The notes under the pieces were generated by a model. It saw only the letters and a list, made by a program, of their open reading frames with translations, did not search any database and was not told where the DNA came from. The translations under genes and the position numbers were made by a program. A DNA stretch of 64,000 nucleotides, taken from positions 124,001 through 188,000 of the forward strand of contig JALQBC010000032.1 in NCBI GenBank assembly GCA_023375675.1, in the 5' to 3' direction. The stretch comes from Cytospora piceicola (taxonomy: Eukaryota; Ascomycota; Sordariomycetes; Diaporthales; Cytosporaceae). Shown here piece by piece: positions 47,331 to 61,100 of this stretch. Numbering within the stretch: the first letter of the stretch is position 1; each line of letters opens with the position of its first letter.

Positions 47331-50300
47331 GGCGCGCTTGTTTTCGGGACTTCGGGACTCGAGATCTTTTCCTGATGGGCTTGTTGGCGTCGGTACGGCA
47401 GAGACATCCTTGCCCAAGGAGCTCCCCCGTCTTCCGAATCCGGATGACAGCGCCCACGAGAGCAAGCACAAATAAGCGGAGCTTATCTTGTGCGTTGTGA
47501 ATCTTGACGAGATTCGATCGATGATTTTCAACGGTGTCCACACGGGGCCGACATGGTGCCAGCAAGCCTCGTTCGTCTGTGTCTGTGGTCCTTGTCCTGG
47601 TCTTTGGCCTCTGCGTGCCGCTTCCATGATCCATCAAAGCTGGCAGTGTATTTGTATGCGTGTGTGGCATGATCAAGCCTCGTCGAGTTTCAAGAATCCT
47701 ACATTGGACCATTTGTGCCTAGATGCATTCCTTCAGAGTGTCCATGAGATTATGCGTGCTTCACGGATCTATTACAGGTCGCATCTGGCCGCTCCAGAAC
47801 TTGGTTCGACCCCTTGTTCTGGAACACTTGGAGCCCCCGTTCGACCTGGTATCTCGGCCGAGTCCAGTGCATAGCGAGAAGTGTTTTTGGAACGTGTTGA
47901 GTGCGTAGCACAACAGCGAAACGAAGTTCGTGCATCTGGGACTGAAGCCGGCTCCTGCTGGCTGGCTCCAACTTCCAAGAGTGTCAGATCAAACCCTCCT
48001 GAACTGGTCCAACCTTGAGTCGATTATCTACATACATGTCAACTGGTGTCGGATTCCATCTTTCGACAGTCTCCGTTTATCATGGATTCCCGCCCGCGGA
48101 GATGGCTGAATCAGATGGGCTGTGTGCCCGCGCTTAATTTACGCCTAGTGCGCCTGCCCGTGCTTGATTCTGTCTAGTTCAACTTACCGTTGATGAACAT
48201 GAACAGGATGAACTGATAGAGAAAAGCCACACAGACCGACCAGCCAGGGCAGTCCAGTCTATTACATACATTGCTATGTACCTACTTAAGTACATAGTGA
48301 GACAGTGCGGAATAAAACCGTTGCTTTGTGTACGGCCCAGGGCCCAAGCTCAACGGAAGAAAGCCTCATCTCTCCAGCCGAGTGATTGAGTATTTAGACT
48401 AAGTACCTACTAATTTAGTACAAAAACCCGGTATTATCCCGATCCCCGAACCAAACATTTCAAGTCACGTCAAACATTCTCAACCGCGTCTTTCGATCAA
48501 TGGCGCTGAACAGAACAAGACTCTTTAATCACACTAGGTTCAAGGTTCAGGGGGGGGTTAATGAATCTTCCACAAGAGGTTATTCGACTCGTAACCGAAT
48601 GTGATGAGGCCAGAGAAAAGACAGGGCCAGCATTCGTTTCAGGGATGTTGATATTCACGTCTCCACCCGGACCACGACGTTGACGCTACCACTACACTAT
48701 ATGTACGTAGTCTACACTGGCTGGTACGGTAGGTACTCCTGGTACTGTACGTACCTATTTACTTCACAGCAGCCCCAGCCGGGGCCAGTTACCAATCCGT
48801 GCTTCCCGTCGCCGGCGATCTGTTGCCCCTCTCCCCCCCCCCTTCCAGGGTCTTCCCACTTTCGGCCCCCCTGCTACCGATCCCCTGCCATTTTTTTCGC
48901 TCTCTCTTGCCGATGGGCAGAGCGAATCTCCTCGTCCCGCAATGTCTCTCCGTCGCCCACTCTCTAGCGCCTCTAACCCGTTCTCCCCGTCCCTACATGC
49001 CTGATCCTTCCCGTGCTTGTCTCCATCCGTCGGCCAGCCAGCTAAATGAATGGCACTCTGTGGCCCTTGCTGCCTGACATCGGGCTTGTACCGGCGAACG
49101 TCTGGACTTGGAGACAGACAGACAGACGGACAGACAGGCTCGCGTCCCACCTTTTACGCCAGATCAGTCATATCTCTGGCTCTTTGAGTCAGGTACTTAC
49201 TGCTCACTGCGCGTGAGCTAGGTACCCTCTGCCTTCTTCTCGGTTAACGTCCAATGATATGGGGAGCCTCCTGTGGGGATTCTCTTTTTCCACGTCTAGC
49301 TTTGATCACCTCCAGATGTCCTCTCTGTTCCCCCCTTCACTCAACCTAACCAGACTGCTAGACTGACCCCCTGCCCTCTTATTCACCTCATCACCTCATC
49401 AACTCATCACTTCATTACCTCGTCTATTACCTGCATCCCCCTCCGTGCCTCCTCACCTGGAAATCACTGCTGCTTGCTGGGCCAAGGTTGACCCCCCTCG
49501 ATCAACTTTGATCACCCAGAGATCCCAGCGAGATTTGAGACCTACCTAGGTACTCTCTCTCAGGGGAGTTCCGCGATTGCAATTCCCCATATTTAATAAC
49601 TGTCTGTCTGGCATCTTGCGTAGTCAGGGTCGAATAAACGCCGTGGCTACGTTCTCGAACCGGGTTGTCTATACTTACGTTATCTCGAAAAGCCGGGGCT
49701 TCCTTTCCTTCACCAAATAATCCACCAAGGAATGGAATTCGGGACTCATCAATTGGGTGCTGGAGAATGGAGACCCGCAGACTGGCGGACTGGAGACGGG
49801 AAACTCCAGATGTCTAGAGCCTCAAACAAAAACAAAAAAAATTAGCAGAAGAAAAAAAAAGGCACCCACTGCTGATCTGCCTTGGGAGATATGGTTTCTG
49901 GTCAACCAAGATCCGTGATGCGAACCACATCCACCTCCACTCCCGCATTCGCTCATTTCGTCTGCTCTTGAACGCTCTCGGGAGCGGATGTGCTCCCGAG
50001 TTTCGCTCCCGAACAAGGAAGCCAAATCTACCATCCACATACCTAGGTACAGTACGGATATCGGTTCCTACATACCTAAAGTACCTACTTACTGCAGTTC
50101 GATCCTCCCGTCCAGCCGTCCAGTCCAGGACACCCCTTCGTGTCTCTCATACAAGATTGATACTCCAAGTGGAGTAATCAACGGGTGATTTCCCACCATG
50201 GCGCTGATTAAAACCGGCAGGATTCCAGATCTAGTAGGAATGGAATGGAGTGCAGAAATCTCCTATGTCCTGTTGACGGCAATAGAAAATTGCGACTTAT

Positions 50301-50689
50301 CCCGCCTCTCACATGCATCACTTGTCTCTCCAACACCCATTCTCCCGATCCCAAATAAAGCAAGACAGTACTGTGAAACGGTCCCCAGACCCTCAAGGAA
50401 TGGAAGGGCTTGAGCACAGGGAAGGAAGACCGGAGCATGACCTGATGCCAGATGCCAGGGTGGGAGAGGCAGGGATAACGACGGATGAATTGTACCGGAG
50501 AGAGCCTATCTGGTCTGTCATCATATAGTATACACAGATGTACATCGCATTGTGGTCCAGTCGGGCCGGTGGCATTGCTGTTCGATGCGCCTCGCTGGAA
50601 GTATATCCATCTCTCTCCATGTCAAGACACTCCACACCAGGGACTCTCTTTTCTTGGATACCCCCCATACCCACTTCCCCCCCTCCTAG

Positions 50690-50711
50690 CACACACACAC
50701 ACACACACACA
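50690..50711. repeat. (AC)n microsatellite
   Basis: Eleven AC dinucleotides followed by interrupted ACTGACAC units. Confidence 0.9.
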
Positions 50712-51707
50712 CTGACACACACTGACACATGTGTACTTTCTCCTCCTCTCCTCCTCTCCCCCCCCTCCTTCCTCTCTCTTTCTGTGCCTCCCTCTCCACT
50801 CAGACTGCCCCAATAATTAGGCGCTGTCGAGCTGCAGACATCAAGCCCTATCCTTGCTCCACACCTGCTTGCCTTGTGCCTGTTCCACTCCCCTCTATTC
50901 TCACCTCACCTTCCGTGCCTAGTCTGCCCCTTGAGTCCCCGCCTCTTAACTTCACTTGGTCGACCAGACCACTAATCTCCTCCACCGCGTCCGGGTTGGG
51001 AAATCCCATCCCACTCTGGTAAAAACCGTTGGCAGACACCAGGCCATCCAGCGGCTATTATGCACATCATGAGCCCTATCCTGTGGCTGAACGGTACCGT
51101 CCAAGGTATCCACGGGGTCTGTCTCGTTGATAGACAGTGACGATCCCGCTCAATTTGCTCTATCTTCATCTCGCAGGCCAGTATCACCCTGGTCCCGGCT
51201 CTCTGGAGGTGTGGAGGTGAGTGACTTCTCAGTCGCTGATGTACGTAGTAGACCCCCTGCTCTACTTCGACCACCCTCTCCCCCTTGCTGGACAGCCAAG
51301 TAGCTGTCCGCAAAAGCTTCTCTGGGATCCCCACACATCTATGTATATCCATGTCAGCCGTGGACGGCGAGTACCCACAGAGTACATGTCTTTTTTCCCA
51401 CCACCCCAGCAGGTGCTCAGAGGTCCCACATGGCGAGGCTCTCTTTAAATCAGATAGAATCCCCTGACCTGCCTCAAAGACTTCCGGAGGCATGGACCAT
51501 CATCAGTCTTTGTCGAGCCTCAAGCATATAACAGCCACCCCGCCCTTCCTTCTTGATACCTCGCTCTACACATTACACATCGAACCAAAGGCAGTGAGCC
51601 ATACCAACGGAGCCAACATCCTATCTTCCCTTCCCTGGTAAACATCATCCCCAAGCTAGGTCTCCTTCGACCAAGACACACTAAGCATCGACTGCACCTC
51701 CGACCGG

Positions 51708-53907
51708 ATGCACGTCCTCATCGACATGGCCTCGAGTCCTCAGTATCTCGCCCAAGGTGCGCACAACCAGGTAGACACAAATACAGCCTCCCTGTCAGAC
51801 GTCTCCTGCCCACACGGACAGTCGTCTACGGTTGCCTACCAAGACCCAACTCAGGACGCATACGGACCAGTGAGTACTATTCATACCACCCCCCTACGGA
51901 CTGTTGCTCCTCAGTCCCATCTATAGATATGTGTGGCCGGGAGTTGGCCTCGACATATATAACACAACACTCCCACTTTGCAGTGACTTACGCCCACCAA
52001 CAGGTCTCACCCTTCAGCAACCCCGTTGTTGACGACAACCTCTTGACCCCAGTGTCCAGTGCCGCATCGCCCCCGTTGCATCACAGTCACAAGATCCAGT
52101 CACCCTACCACCAACCACAGGACCCATCATCTTGCTCCCAACAGCCCACTCCTCCTAACACTTCCACCATGTACACCTACCCAGACTACTTGGGCAGCAC
52201 CACACAGGCGTCCTCCCCCATGCCCGTGCAGGCCGCCGTGTCACACGCGCCTCACGACATGCTCTACATCCACCACCACTCCCCCGGGCAGGAGGAGCCC
52301 CTCCCCCCACCACAGGCAAACCCCTACTTTGGCCACTACAGCGCGTCCGGCGGCGTGTCCGTGGGGCAGGAGGCGGACGGCATGCCCTCGTACCACGGCT
52401 ACCTGAGCGGCGGGATGCACGACGGCTACGGCGGCCTGCCCGACATCGGCGGCAACTACACCCACCGGCCCCTCGCGCCGAGCACCCACGCCCCCATGGC
52501 GCCCATCCTGCAGCAGCCCCCGCCCGGCCCGTACAGGCGCGACGTCATGCCCATCTCCAGGCTGTCCCCCGGCAGCTTCGCCCGCCCCGCGCCCGTCGTG
52601 GTCAAGAGGCACCCGAGCCGCAAGCCCCGCGCCCGCGGCGGCAGGGGCACCCCCAAGCGGGAGCCCTCGTCCAGCCCGCCGCTGGCGCCGCCGCCCCAGG
52701 CGTTCGGGGGGCTCGACGGGCCGCCCAGCAGGGGGGGCGGCGGCGGCGGCGACCCGGACGCCGCGGCCGAGGAGGTGACGCTGGACGAGAAGACGCCGGG
52801 CGAGCTCCGGCGGCTGTGGGAGATCCGGAAGAAGTGGCAGAAGAAGAAGGGCCACGGCATGTGGGAGGACATCGTGAGGGAGTTTGTGGGGCCCGAGTCC
52901 GACAACTTCCACGAGGACAAGAAGACGCAGCTCAAGGCGAACCTGCAGATGAGGGTGCACCGGGGCGTCATGAAGTACGGCAGCTGGCCGGAGAGCGACG
53001 TAAGTCTCCAGTCCCCGCATCCCGAAAACCCCGCGGGGGATCACGAGCTAACACAGGCCTCCCCCTTTTCCAGAAAGCCGCACTCATGCGCGCCTACAAG
53101 CGCTGGGAGGAGAACCGCTACGTCGAGATCCACAGGCTCTTCCTGGAGGAGGTGTCGCTCCAGGGCCGGCAGAACCCGTCGTTCGAGTGGCGGACGAACC
53201 ACGTCGAGGCCGAGCTGGTCAAGGAGGGCCTCGAGGAGAAGCAGCGCGAGGCGCCCTCCAAGGCGCGCCGGCGCAGGGTCCAGGTCACGCCCAGGCACCT
53301 CCTCCGGGGCGGCGCCAGCGCCGGCGTCAGCGCCAGGCCGCTGCCCGCCCCCGCGCCCCAGCAGCGCCTCCCGCCCGTCTTCGACGTCGGCTACGGCGCC
53401 TTCCCGGGCGACCACTACGGCGGCCACCCCTACGCGCACCAGGGGCCGCAGCAGCAGCAGCAGCAGCAGCAGCAGCACAGGAGGGAGATGTCCACCGCGT
53501 CGTCGTACTCCCTGATCGCGGAGCAGCTCGGCGCGCAGCCGCAGGCGCTCACGGAGGAGCAGCAGGACAGGCTGATCGAGGAGTGCCTGGAGCGGACGCC
53601 CTTCGAGGCGTCGACGCCGGACCCGGACCTGCAGCACCAGCACCAGCAGCACCAGCAGCACGAGGACGTCAGGATGACGGGCGTCGGCGGCGGCGGCAGC
53701 AGCAGCGACTACCCCGAGGAGCAGCTCCCGCGGAGCCGGCCGCAGTCGTCGTCGCTGCCGGCCATCGGCGGCATGATGGGGGGCTCCCCGGACGTCAACG
53801 CCCAGCGCAGCGCGGCCGTGGCGAGGCAGGCGTGCGGCGAGATGATGAAGCAGCAGCAGTCTACTGGACACCACCTCCCCCACCACCAGCAGCAGTTTGC
53901 CGTTTAG
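51708..53907 (+). CDS. Putative transcriptional regulator with conserved basic helical region
   Basis: Exons 51708-51869, 52004-52999 and 53074-53907 give 663 residues. The 5' join uses GTGAGT and the CAACAG acceptor at 52001-52003, giving AYGPVSPFSNP in frame; the nearer TTTGCAG acceptor would shift phase. The only ordered part is residues about 285-420, rich in charged helices: GELRRLWEIRKKWQKKKGHG, MWEDIVREFVGPES, QMRVHRGVMKYGSWP, then across intron 2 ALMRAYKRWEENRYVEIHRL. The Trp spacing recalls Myb/SANT-like DNA-binding folds, but I cannot name the family. The flanks are low complexity: Pro/His/Gln-rich N-terminus, an RKPRARGGRGTPKR basic patch that could be a nuclear signal or AT-hook-like, Gly6, a Q9 tract and QHQHQQHQQH. 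The long pyrimidine-rich upstream region is typical of fungal regulator genes. Confidence 0.75.
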
Positions 53908-56900
53908 GGGCGAGGAGGAGATGGTCGGCGGTGACCGACGACGGGGGGTGCTGTCCGCGTCCCATCCTGCGAGCCGCATTTTACTGCGAGCTGCTGTGTC
54001 TTATATTGGAGTTGAAAGATTGGGCCGCACTTTGATGCAGCGCTACTACTCTGTTCTTTACTTTCGGGCGGGTTTTACTTTCTAGAGCTTGAATGTCCTC
54101 TCGGCACAGACTTCACTTCACCTTCGTTACTATACCTTTTTTGGGGGATCTGGATTTTTGGATTTAATGTCTCCTCTCTTTTATGTGTGGGGGGGGATTG
54201 TTGGAAGGGCTACAACGGTGTCACAAATCCCCTCTTCTTCTACGGAAGAATGTCTCTCTTTCTCTTTTCTGAAAAAACGCTGGGTTGGCTTTGGCGGTAT
54301 TCAGGGTGGTTTTTGTGTTTGGCTTGGCTTTCACGTTAGAGATTCCCAATCGTGTTTCGTTTCTTCTACTCTTCTCTCTTTCTGCGTTTCATGATACCTT
54401 GCTGTCACAAATACCTTACCATTCTGAAGTACATAGATAGACTATTATGTCATATCATATCATATCATAGGGAATACTTGGAAAATTCTACTTTTTCTGC
54501 CTTTTACCTTCACAGCTTCAAAGTTATCTGATGTGTAAAATGTGACCCTAGGTATGTACTTACACGTATGTAGGCGGGCCCTCCATAAGCCATGGTCGCC
54601 AGCCAGTGCCAGTCCCAACGGGGAGGACAGTGCAGCAGACGGGGGTCTAGAATGATAACTGTCAAAAGAAACCCATAAAACACATGGTACGACCCCGAAG
54701 CCACCGTTCCAGTGGTCAGGCCCACCCCTTGCTTTTGTCTCTACTTGCACTGGCATTGGACGACACACGAGCTCGGGACCGATTGGGTACCATTGACACA
54801 CATGCCGGGAGCGTGTGCAGTGGTACTGTTTTACTTCACCGAGGCATACTACTACTGTACCAGTACCAGTCAGTAGGGGTTGTGGGATCGGCGTTGCAGG
54901 GGAGAGTTGAACAGGGGGGGTTGCCACTTTGACGTACCACGGTGCCACGGCATGACGACCCATTCCTTGGTCCGCCGGGTCAAGTACGGAACCTTTTCTT
55001 GGAACTTACCTTCTTCTAGGGCTGAAACAAACCCCAAGAAAACGTTGGGACGAAGGATGGTAGCCCACAGTAGGGCACTAATTCCTTCCCGCTGGTCAAT
55101 CTTACCGGTAGGATTCTGGCCCGACTAAGCACTCTGTTTGGCCGGCAGCTGTCTGGAGACTGCGCGGCAGCGTCTAGAGCTGTCCAAGGTAAATTACTGG
55201 TATCAAGGAGAGCACCTGTAGATTACACCAGGGGAAGACTGACACGAGTCTGTTTAGGCTGGCGTGGTGTGGGCAACAGAAACCTCGTCCGGAGTACCCC
55301 ACAATTGTAGGTAGCAGCTGTCTACACCATCTCCATCTCACCCCACCCCCTCTCCCCCCAGACTGCCAGATCGAGGGTGAACAGGCAGGGCTCATTGCAG
55401 ATGGCTTCTGGTGGGTCCGAGAAGCGGGGAGCGAGTTGCTCCTCCGTGGTCCGGATAAATTGCGAGAGGAGAGGCAGTGTCACCAGCACCAGCGCACAGC
55501 AGCACCAGTTGTGGGGGACTGGTGATAAATGGCGGGACTTTTTGATTTCTAATTCCACCTTTTGCAGTCTCCCCGCCGCTTTGAGCGGCTGGGGGCTGCA
55601 TCTGTTTGGCCAGCCGTCGTCCCGGCAGTCTGGAAGCGAAAACTCCATGCTGTGAAACTATGCAGCTTATCCAGGCGGATTCGACGCTGAGTGGCTGGCT
55701 TCGACACTGAGGCTTTCGGAGTATGGCCGGAAAGAGGAAAACGTAAAAATGGCACTGGAACAGCTCTGCAGCCAGCTACACTAGCATGCATGTAGGGGCC
55801 AAAAAAGCAACATGCACATGCGCCTGCAAGCCCTGCCACAATGTGGAAAGCAGGCCACGCCACACACGAGGTCAGACCGAGATGGTGGGTGACGTCGAAT
55901 GGTGGGATCTTGCCTTGCGTCACACAAGATTCTCTGCATATTGTGGCTACCATCAACAACGCAACTGCGCACCAAGCTTTGCTGTGCCTCGGTGCGATGA
56001 TGGCGATCGTATGTGTGCATCCGGTTTTGGCGGTGCAGATATTAATTGGACGAGGACAGGCACGCGAAGCTGGTGGTTATGCCCCACGGGGTGGGGGGTG
56101 GTATGTGAGGCGATACCTCTGTCAGCTGCAAGGAATATGTGGATAAGAGGGCAATCGAATGGTGGAAAATAGGTCGTGCCCGACCCCTCCTGCCCTCCTG
56201 AGAAACAAGTGCGTGGTAGCGAACGAGCGCGCTGTATAATGCGCCCTCTCATGACGACAACGTGCGATAGATGCCTTCGATCGTTACATTTGGGTGGTGC
56301 TGTATCTTTACCGTCCCATGCATGTAAGACGGAACAAGCCCTTGTTGTGTGGTTGGGGGCCAAGGGCCCTGGCCGGGTCCTTTTCTCGCCACACCGAAAA
56401 AGGCGGACGCCATGTTTGGGTCGGGGAACGGCGAGGACGAAGTCACAACTCGTCAGATATGCAATGACGGCTCTAGAGGATCAGATCGCATGACAAGTCA
56501 GAAACGGCCGCGGGGTGATTAATGGCGGAATCCACGCCGCCGTCACAACGGGCGGGGATCACCTTCCTTGATATCAAATGCCACCGTCGACATCTTATTT
56601 TGGTGTGCTGGTGTGGTACTGGAGGGGTCGGCCACAATAAAAAAACAAACATATCCGAACCACAAAAAGGACGTCTCGGTGGTATTGAAGACAGGGACAC
56701 TGGAGATAACCAAGTCAGGTCAGACGATCTGCCATGGATATGGTCGCAGGGCGGGGCAACCGTCGTGAGTCTGATGCCTGACGCGAGCCGTGTCTCCTCC
56801 AAATCTTGTGTTTGAAGCTCACTGGAAGGGGGGTTTCATGCATAAACATGACTGCAGTGGCCGAATGAAACCCTGTGCAACCATCCTTGCCGCACGCTGC

Positions 56901-58195
56901 ATAGCATTCGTTGTACTATAGTACCTATAGTACCACGTATATAGGTAGTACATTTCGAATTGACAGTCCATGTGGGGAAGTAAGCCCACCGCGGTGACAA
57001 AAGAGGCAGGCCAGTTTCGAGACACGCCGCGACCTGTACCGATTAGCCGCAAAGCTGCCGTACCGGACTGACACGTCCGCTCTCAAGAACCCGAGCCGAT
57101 CATCGTGACTGCGCAAAATGTGGGTTGACCGTGAACCAATGTGATGTCTTCATACAGCTCGTGCCCTGAGATGACCGCCAGGATAAGATGAGAAATGCAT
57201 GTCCCGCTGACACGCATGGCGACGTGGTATCCAGGAGGCATCAAAGGAGAGGAAATGAGTGTGATGAGATCAGATGCGGACCAGGCACGCTGATAGGCCA
57301 GCGGGCTGGCGACCTTGCCGTGCCCGGGATTATCAGATTCATAGCTCGGCCCGTTGCAGGTGGCCCACTACCCGAATCACATGAGGAGTTTGTACACCTA
57401 TGTACCAGTGATCGGCCGTGAGTGAAGATCAATGATTGTGCCGCTGCGTCACCTCATTCTGTCAGGCTGCCAGGCTGCCAGTCAGTACGCCGGTGGGAAC
57501 GAAAGTCTGCGTGGCAAGAGAGATTTGTGTATGCGGCCACAATTCGAAGAAGCTGAGGATTTGGGGGCTATGTTTGAAGTCGAGATCACATTTCGTGGAC
57601 AGGATGATACATACAAAACAATGAAGGAAGAGGGTGGTTGGTGGTGGTTGATCCCTCCCAACACGTTGGAACCCTTTGGAACCTTGATGGTCCCGTGTCC
57701 GTCGGCGGTCCGTCGGCGGTCCGTGCGTGCGGCAGCTGCCTTGACACGTGCAGGGGTTGGCAGTGTGGTGCACGGTCCACTGGCCGGAAAGGCACCTGGT
57801 CAATTAGAGTACCTAGGTACTTAGCAGGCTTAGGTAGGGACATTCCTAATATCAAGCCACATGAGGCTGGTGCATGCATTGAGAATGGCACCAGCCACAA
57901 TTGGCTATCAAGATGACAGCATCCAGATCACTTGAATGGGAGTTCGATCACATGCTGGCTAGTTCACCCTACGACGTTCGAATACGTGTATCCTTTTGCG
58001 CACAGCTACCTCACGCCTAACACCAAGGCAGCCGCAGGCCACAGCGTTCACAAACAGGACTAACTGATACTCAAACGGAAATACTGACAAAGGGAGTCGT
58101 CTGTATTAATCCCACCGGGGACGTTTGTCTACTCAGGAGACCCTATGAAGTCTCCCCAGTCTGCCTGTGTCTGCTGCAGGTGACGTCTGCCGGAC
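53908..58195. other. 4.3-kb intergenic region
   Basis: No gene supported. It includes a (CATAT)n tract at 54451-54469 and single TTATCWGAT matches at 54524 and 57330, which I treat as chance-level. Confidence 0.45.
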
Positions 58196-61100
58196 ATGGA
58201 TGCATTCTCGTCATTGATATCGATCGCGCTGCTGGTCCTGACATGGCTCGCTCCAACCGAGGCGATGCGGCCCGACCGCATCGCAGAGCTCCGGAACGAG
58301 ACGGTGGACATGTTCTATCACGGGTTCGACAACTACATGAATTTGGCTTTCCCAGAAGATGAGGTATGTTTCTGGACATGCGAGCCACATTTAGACTCAC
58401 CGCTGACTGGTTGTGCCACCACAGCTACGGCCCGTCACATGCGCGCCCTTGACGAGAGATAACCTGAATCCGAACAACTTTGGCTTGAATGACGTACTCG
58501 GAAACTATTCCGTCACCCTCGTCGACACTCTCTCGACTCTTGCTATATTGGCATCCGCATCTCCGGATGAGAAGAACACCGGGGCAAAAGCATTACGCGA
58601 CTTTCAGGATGGCGTGGTGTCTTTGGTAGAACTGTATGGTGATGGACGAACAGGACCATCCGGACGGGGCACACGCTCGAGGGGCTTCGATCTTGACAGC
58701 AAGGTCCAGGTCTTTGAGACCGTAATACGTGGTGTTGGAGGGCTCCTCAGTGCGCATCTGTTCGCCGTGGGAGAACTTCCCATCAATGGATACAAACCGA
58801 AGCCGTCAGGCGAGATCGACTATGATGACCCCTTGGAGCTGCCGCCCATATCGTGGCCCAATGGATTCAAGTACGATGGGCAGCTGCTACGTCTCGCGTT
58901 GGACGTTGGAAAGCGCCTCTTGCCGGCATTTTATACCAGCACTGGGATGCCTTACCCACGAGTCAACCTTCGCTATGGGATACCGTTCTTTCCCAACTCA
59001 CCCCTCTACGAAGTCTCCGGCACCCCTTGCGCCGACGCCCCAATCCCCGCTGACATTACGGAGACATGCAGCGCTGGGGCTGGAAGCCTCGTACTAGAGT
59101 TCACCGTGCTGAGCAGGCTCACTGGCGACACCCGATTTGAGCAGATCGCCAAGCGTGCCTTTTGGGCTGTTTGGAACAGAAGGAGCGATATCGGCCTCAT
59201 TGGCGCTGGCGTTGACGCAGAGCATGGCAATTGGATTGGGGGCCATGCTGTCATTGGTGCTGGTGCCGACAGCTTCTTCGAGTATGCCTTGAAGTCGCAT
59301 ATCTTGTTGTCAGGCCACGAGGTTCCCAATATGACCACTCCGCAACGTCCTATCTCGGACAATTCTTGGATTGATCCCAACGAGCTTTGGCTCCCCCTCA
59401 CCGAGGAGCAAAACTCTCCTGCGGCGTTCCTTGACGCATGGCACCATGCACATGCCGCGATCAAGCACCACCAGTACGACGAGACGGGCCACCCACACTA
59501 CGTCAATGTGAATTTGCTCACGGGGTCACAGGCGTCTCAGTGGATAGACAGTCTGGGCGCATATTATCCTGGTCTCCTGACCCTGGCCGGAGAGCTGGAC
59601 GAGGCCATCGAGACGAACCTTCTCCATGCCGCACTATGGACGAAGTATGCCGCGCTGCCTGAACGCTGGTCCCTTAAGGAGAAGAAGGTAGAAGGCGGAC
59701 TAGGCTGGTGGCCTCTGCGGCCGGAATTCGTCGAATCCACATATCATCTATACCGCGCTACCAAGGATCCATGGTATCTCTACGTCGGAGAAATGGTCTT
59801 CCGCGATATCAACAGGCGCTGTCGGACAGAGTGTGGCTTCGCCGGCATACAAAACGTGATGACTGGAGAGTTGACCGATCGCATGGAGAGTTTTTTCCTA
59901 GGCGAGACAACTAAATACCTGTACTTGCTCTACGATGACCGTCATCCTCTGAACTCTCTGGATGCTGCCTACGTCTTCACCACCGAGGGGCACCCTCTCA
60001 TTATACCGAAGAAGGCCAGGAATTTCACCAGGACGAAGCCCGTTTCACCGGCCACCACCAAGGATATCACCCTGTACTACTACAATGAGGAATTTAGGGA
60101 TGTCTGTCCCGTACCTCCAGGAGCCTTTCCGTTGACTGGCTCCAGGATTACTTCGAGACCAAATATGTTCCACGCTGCTCGGATGCTTGACTTGCACGTC
60201 ACACCCAACTTGCACGCCGGCATCGAAGCAGGCGACAAAGCCGGGACCTACAAAGCGACGCAGAATCATACATACTTTCCCTGGACGCTGCCGCCATCAA
60301 TGCTGCCAGACAACGGAACTTGCGCCAAGGTCTCGGAGCTTCTAGAACTCCATCTTGAGTTTGGCATGGTCGGCCAGAACGGCGTGTTCGACTCCATCAT
60401 AGGCGCGACCAATCTCGAACGGATCGATACGTATCACATAAGAGTGAACAAGCTCGCCGGATTGAAGCTGACCATGCGTATGGAAAACGCTGTCGATGGT
60501 GCAAAGGAGCTGAGGGTGACGAAGGTCAATGGCTTCGGACTTGGTCGCGATGAGCACGTCGTCTTCAACCGAGTCTTGCTCGCGGATATAACAGATACGA
60601 AGTTCAAGCTCGTCAGGGACCTCCAGACCGTGAAGATCCATCAACTTTACCACGTGGGCGAGTCTCAGAACACCACCGCCGCCGATGTCGCTCCAGCAAC
60701 TGAGGCCTGGCAAGAAGGACACGACGGGAATGCCACGTATGGGGATGGTGATCTACCAGAGCATTCTGCATCGCCTGACGATGACATACTCGAAGATTAT
60801 GACCCCCTAAGCGCGGACCATGGCCATGACTCTGTCCCCAACGACAACAACCCCCCATCACAGGCCACCCTTGCCAGCAACTTCAACACCCTCCTCCGCA
60901 AGTTCTGGCACCAGATGCGGGACTCTTCCTCCCACTCCATCCCCGACTCACCCAGCAACAAGAACGTCGCGCTCAACGTCCTGAACACCCATGGACACCC
61001 CCTCAACATCCTCCTCAACGCAACAGCCGTGACGCCAGTCGGCGTGGGCGCCGCGCCGCTGCCCCCCGTCGACATCCCGGCCGGGGCGCACGTGCCCCCC

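Larger units (their letters stand above)
38281..51707. other. 13.4-kb stretch without a supportable gene
   Basis: Open frames here are short or have biased, low-complexity composition; none shows a family motif and none joins across plausible introns. The longest, 290 codons on the minus strand at 40493-41365, looks like random GC-rich frame. The region carries many microsatellites and C/T-rich tracts, especially from 48.7 kb on, where long 5' leader or promoter sequence of the gene at 51.7 kb is likely. Confidence 0.5.

Noticed and set aside
50090..50130. GCAGTTCGATCCTCCCGTC resembling a tRNA T-arm
   Set aside because: No matching anticodon arm, D-arm or acceptor pairing could be found around it; no tRNA gene is supported anywhere in the window.
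53041..53979. 312-codon minus-strand frame opposite the 51.7-kb gene's last exon
   Set aside because: Leu/Arg-rich antisense of polyGln/GC-rich codons; the plus-strand splice model is consistent in phase.
54524..57338. Single exact matches to TTATCWGAT at 54524 and 57330
   Set aside because: About one is expected by chance per window and neither is clustered or next to an iron-related gene.
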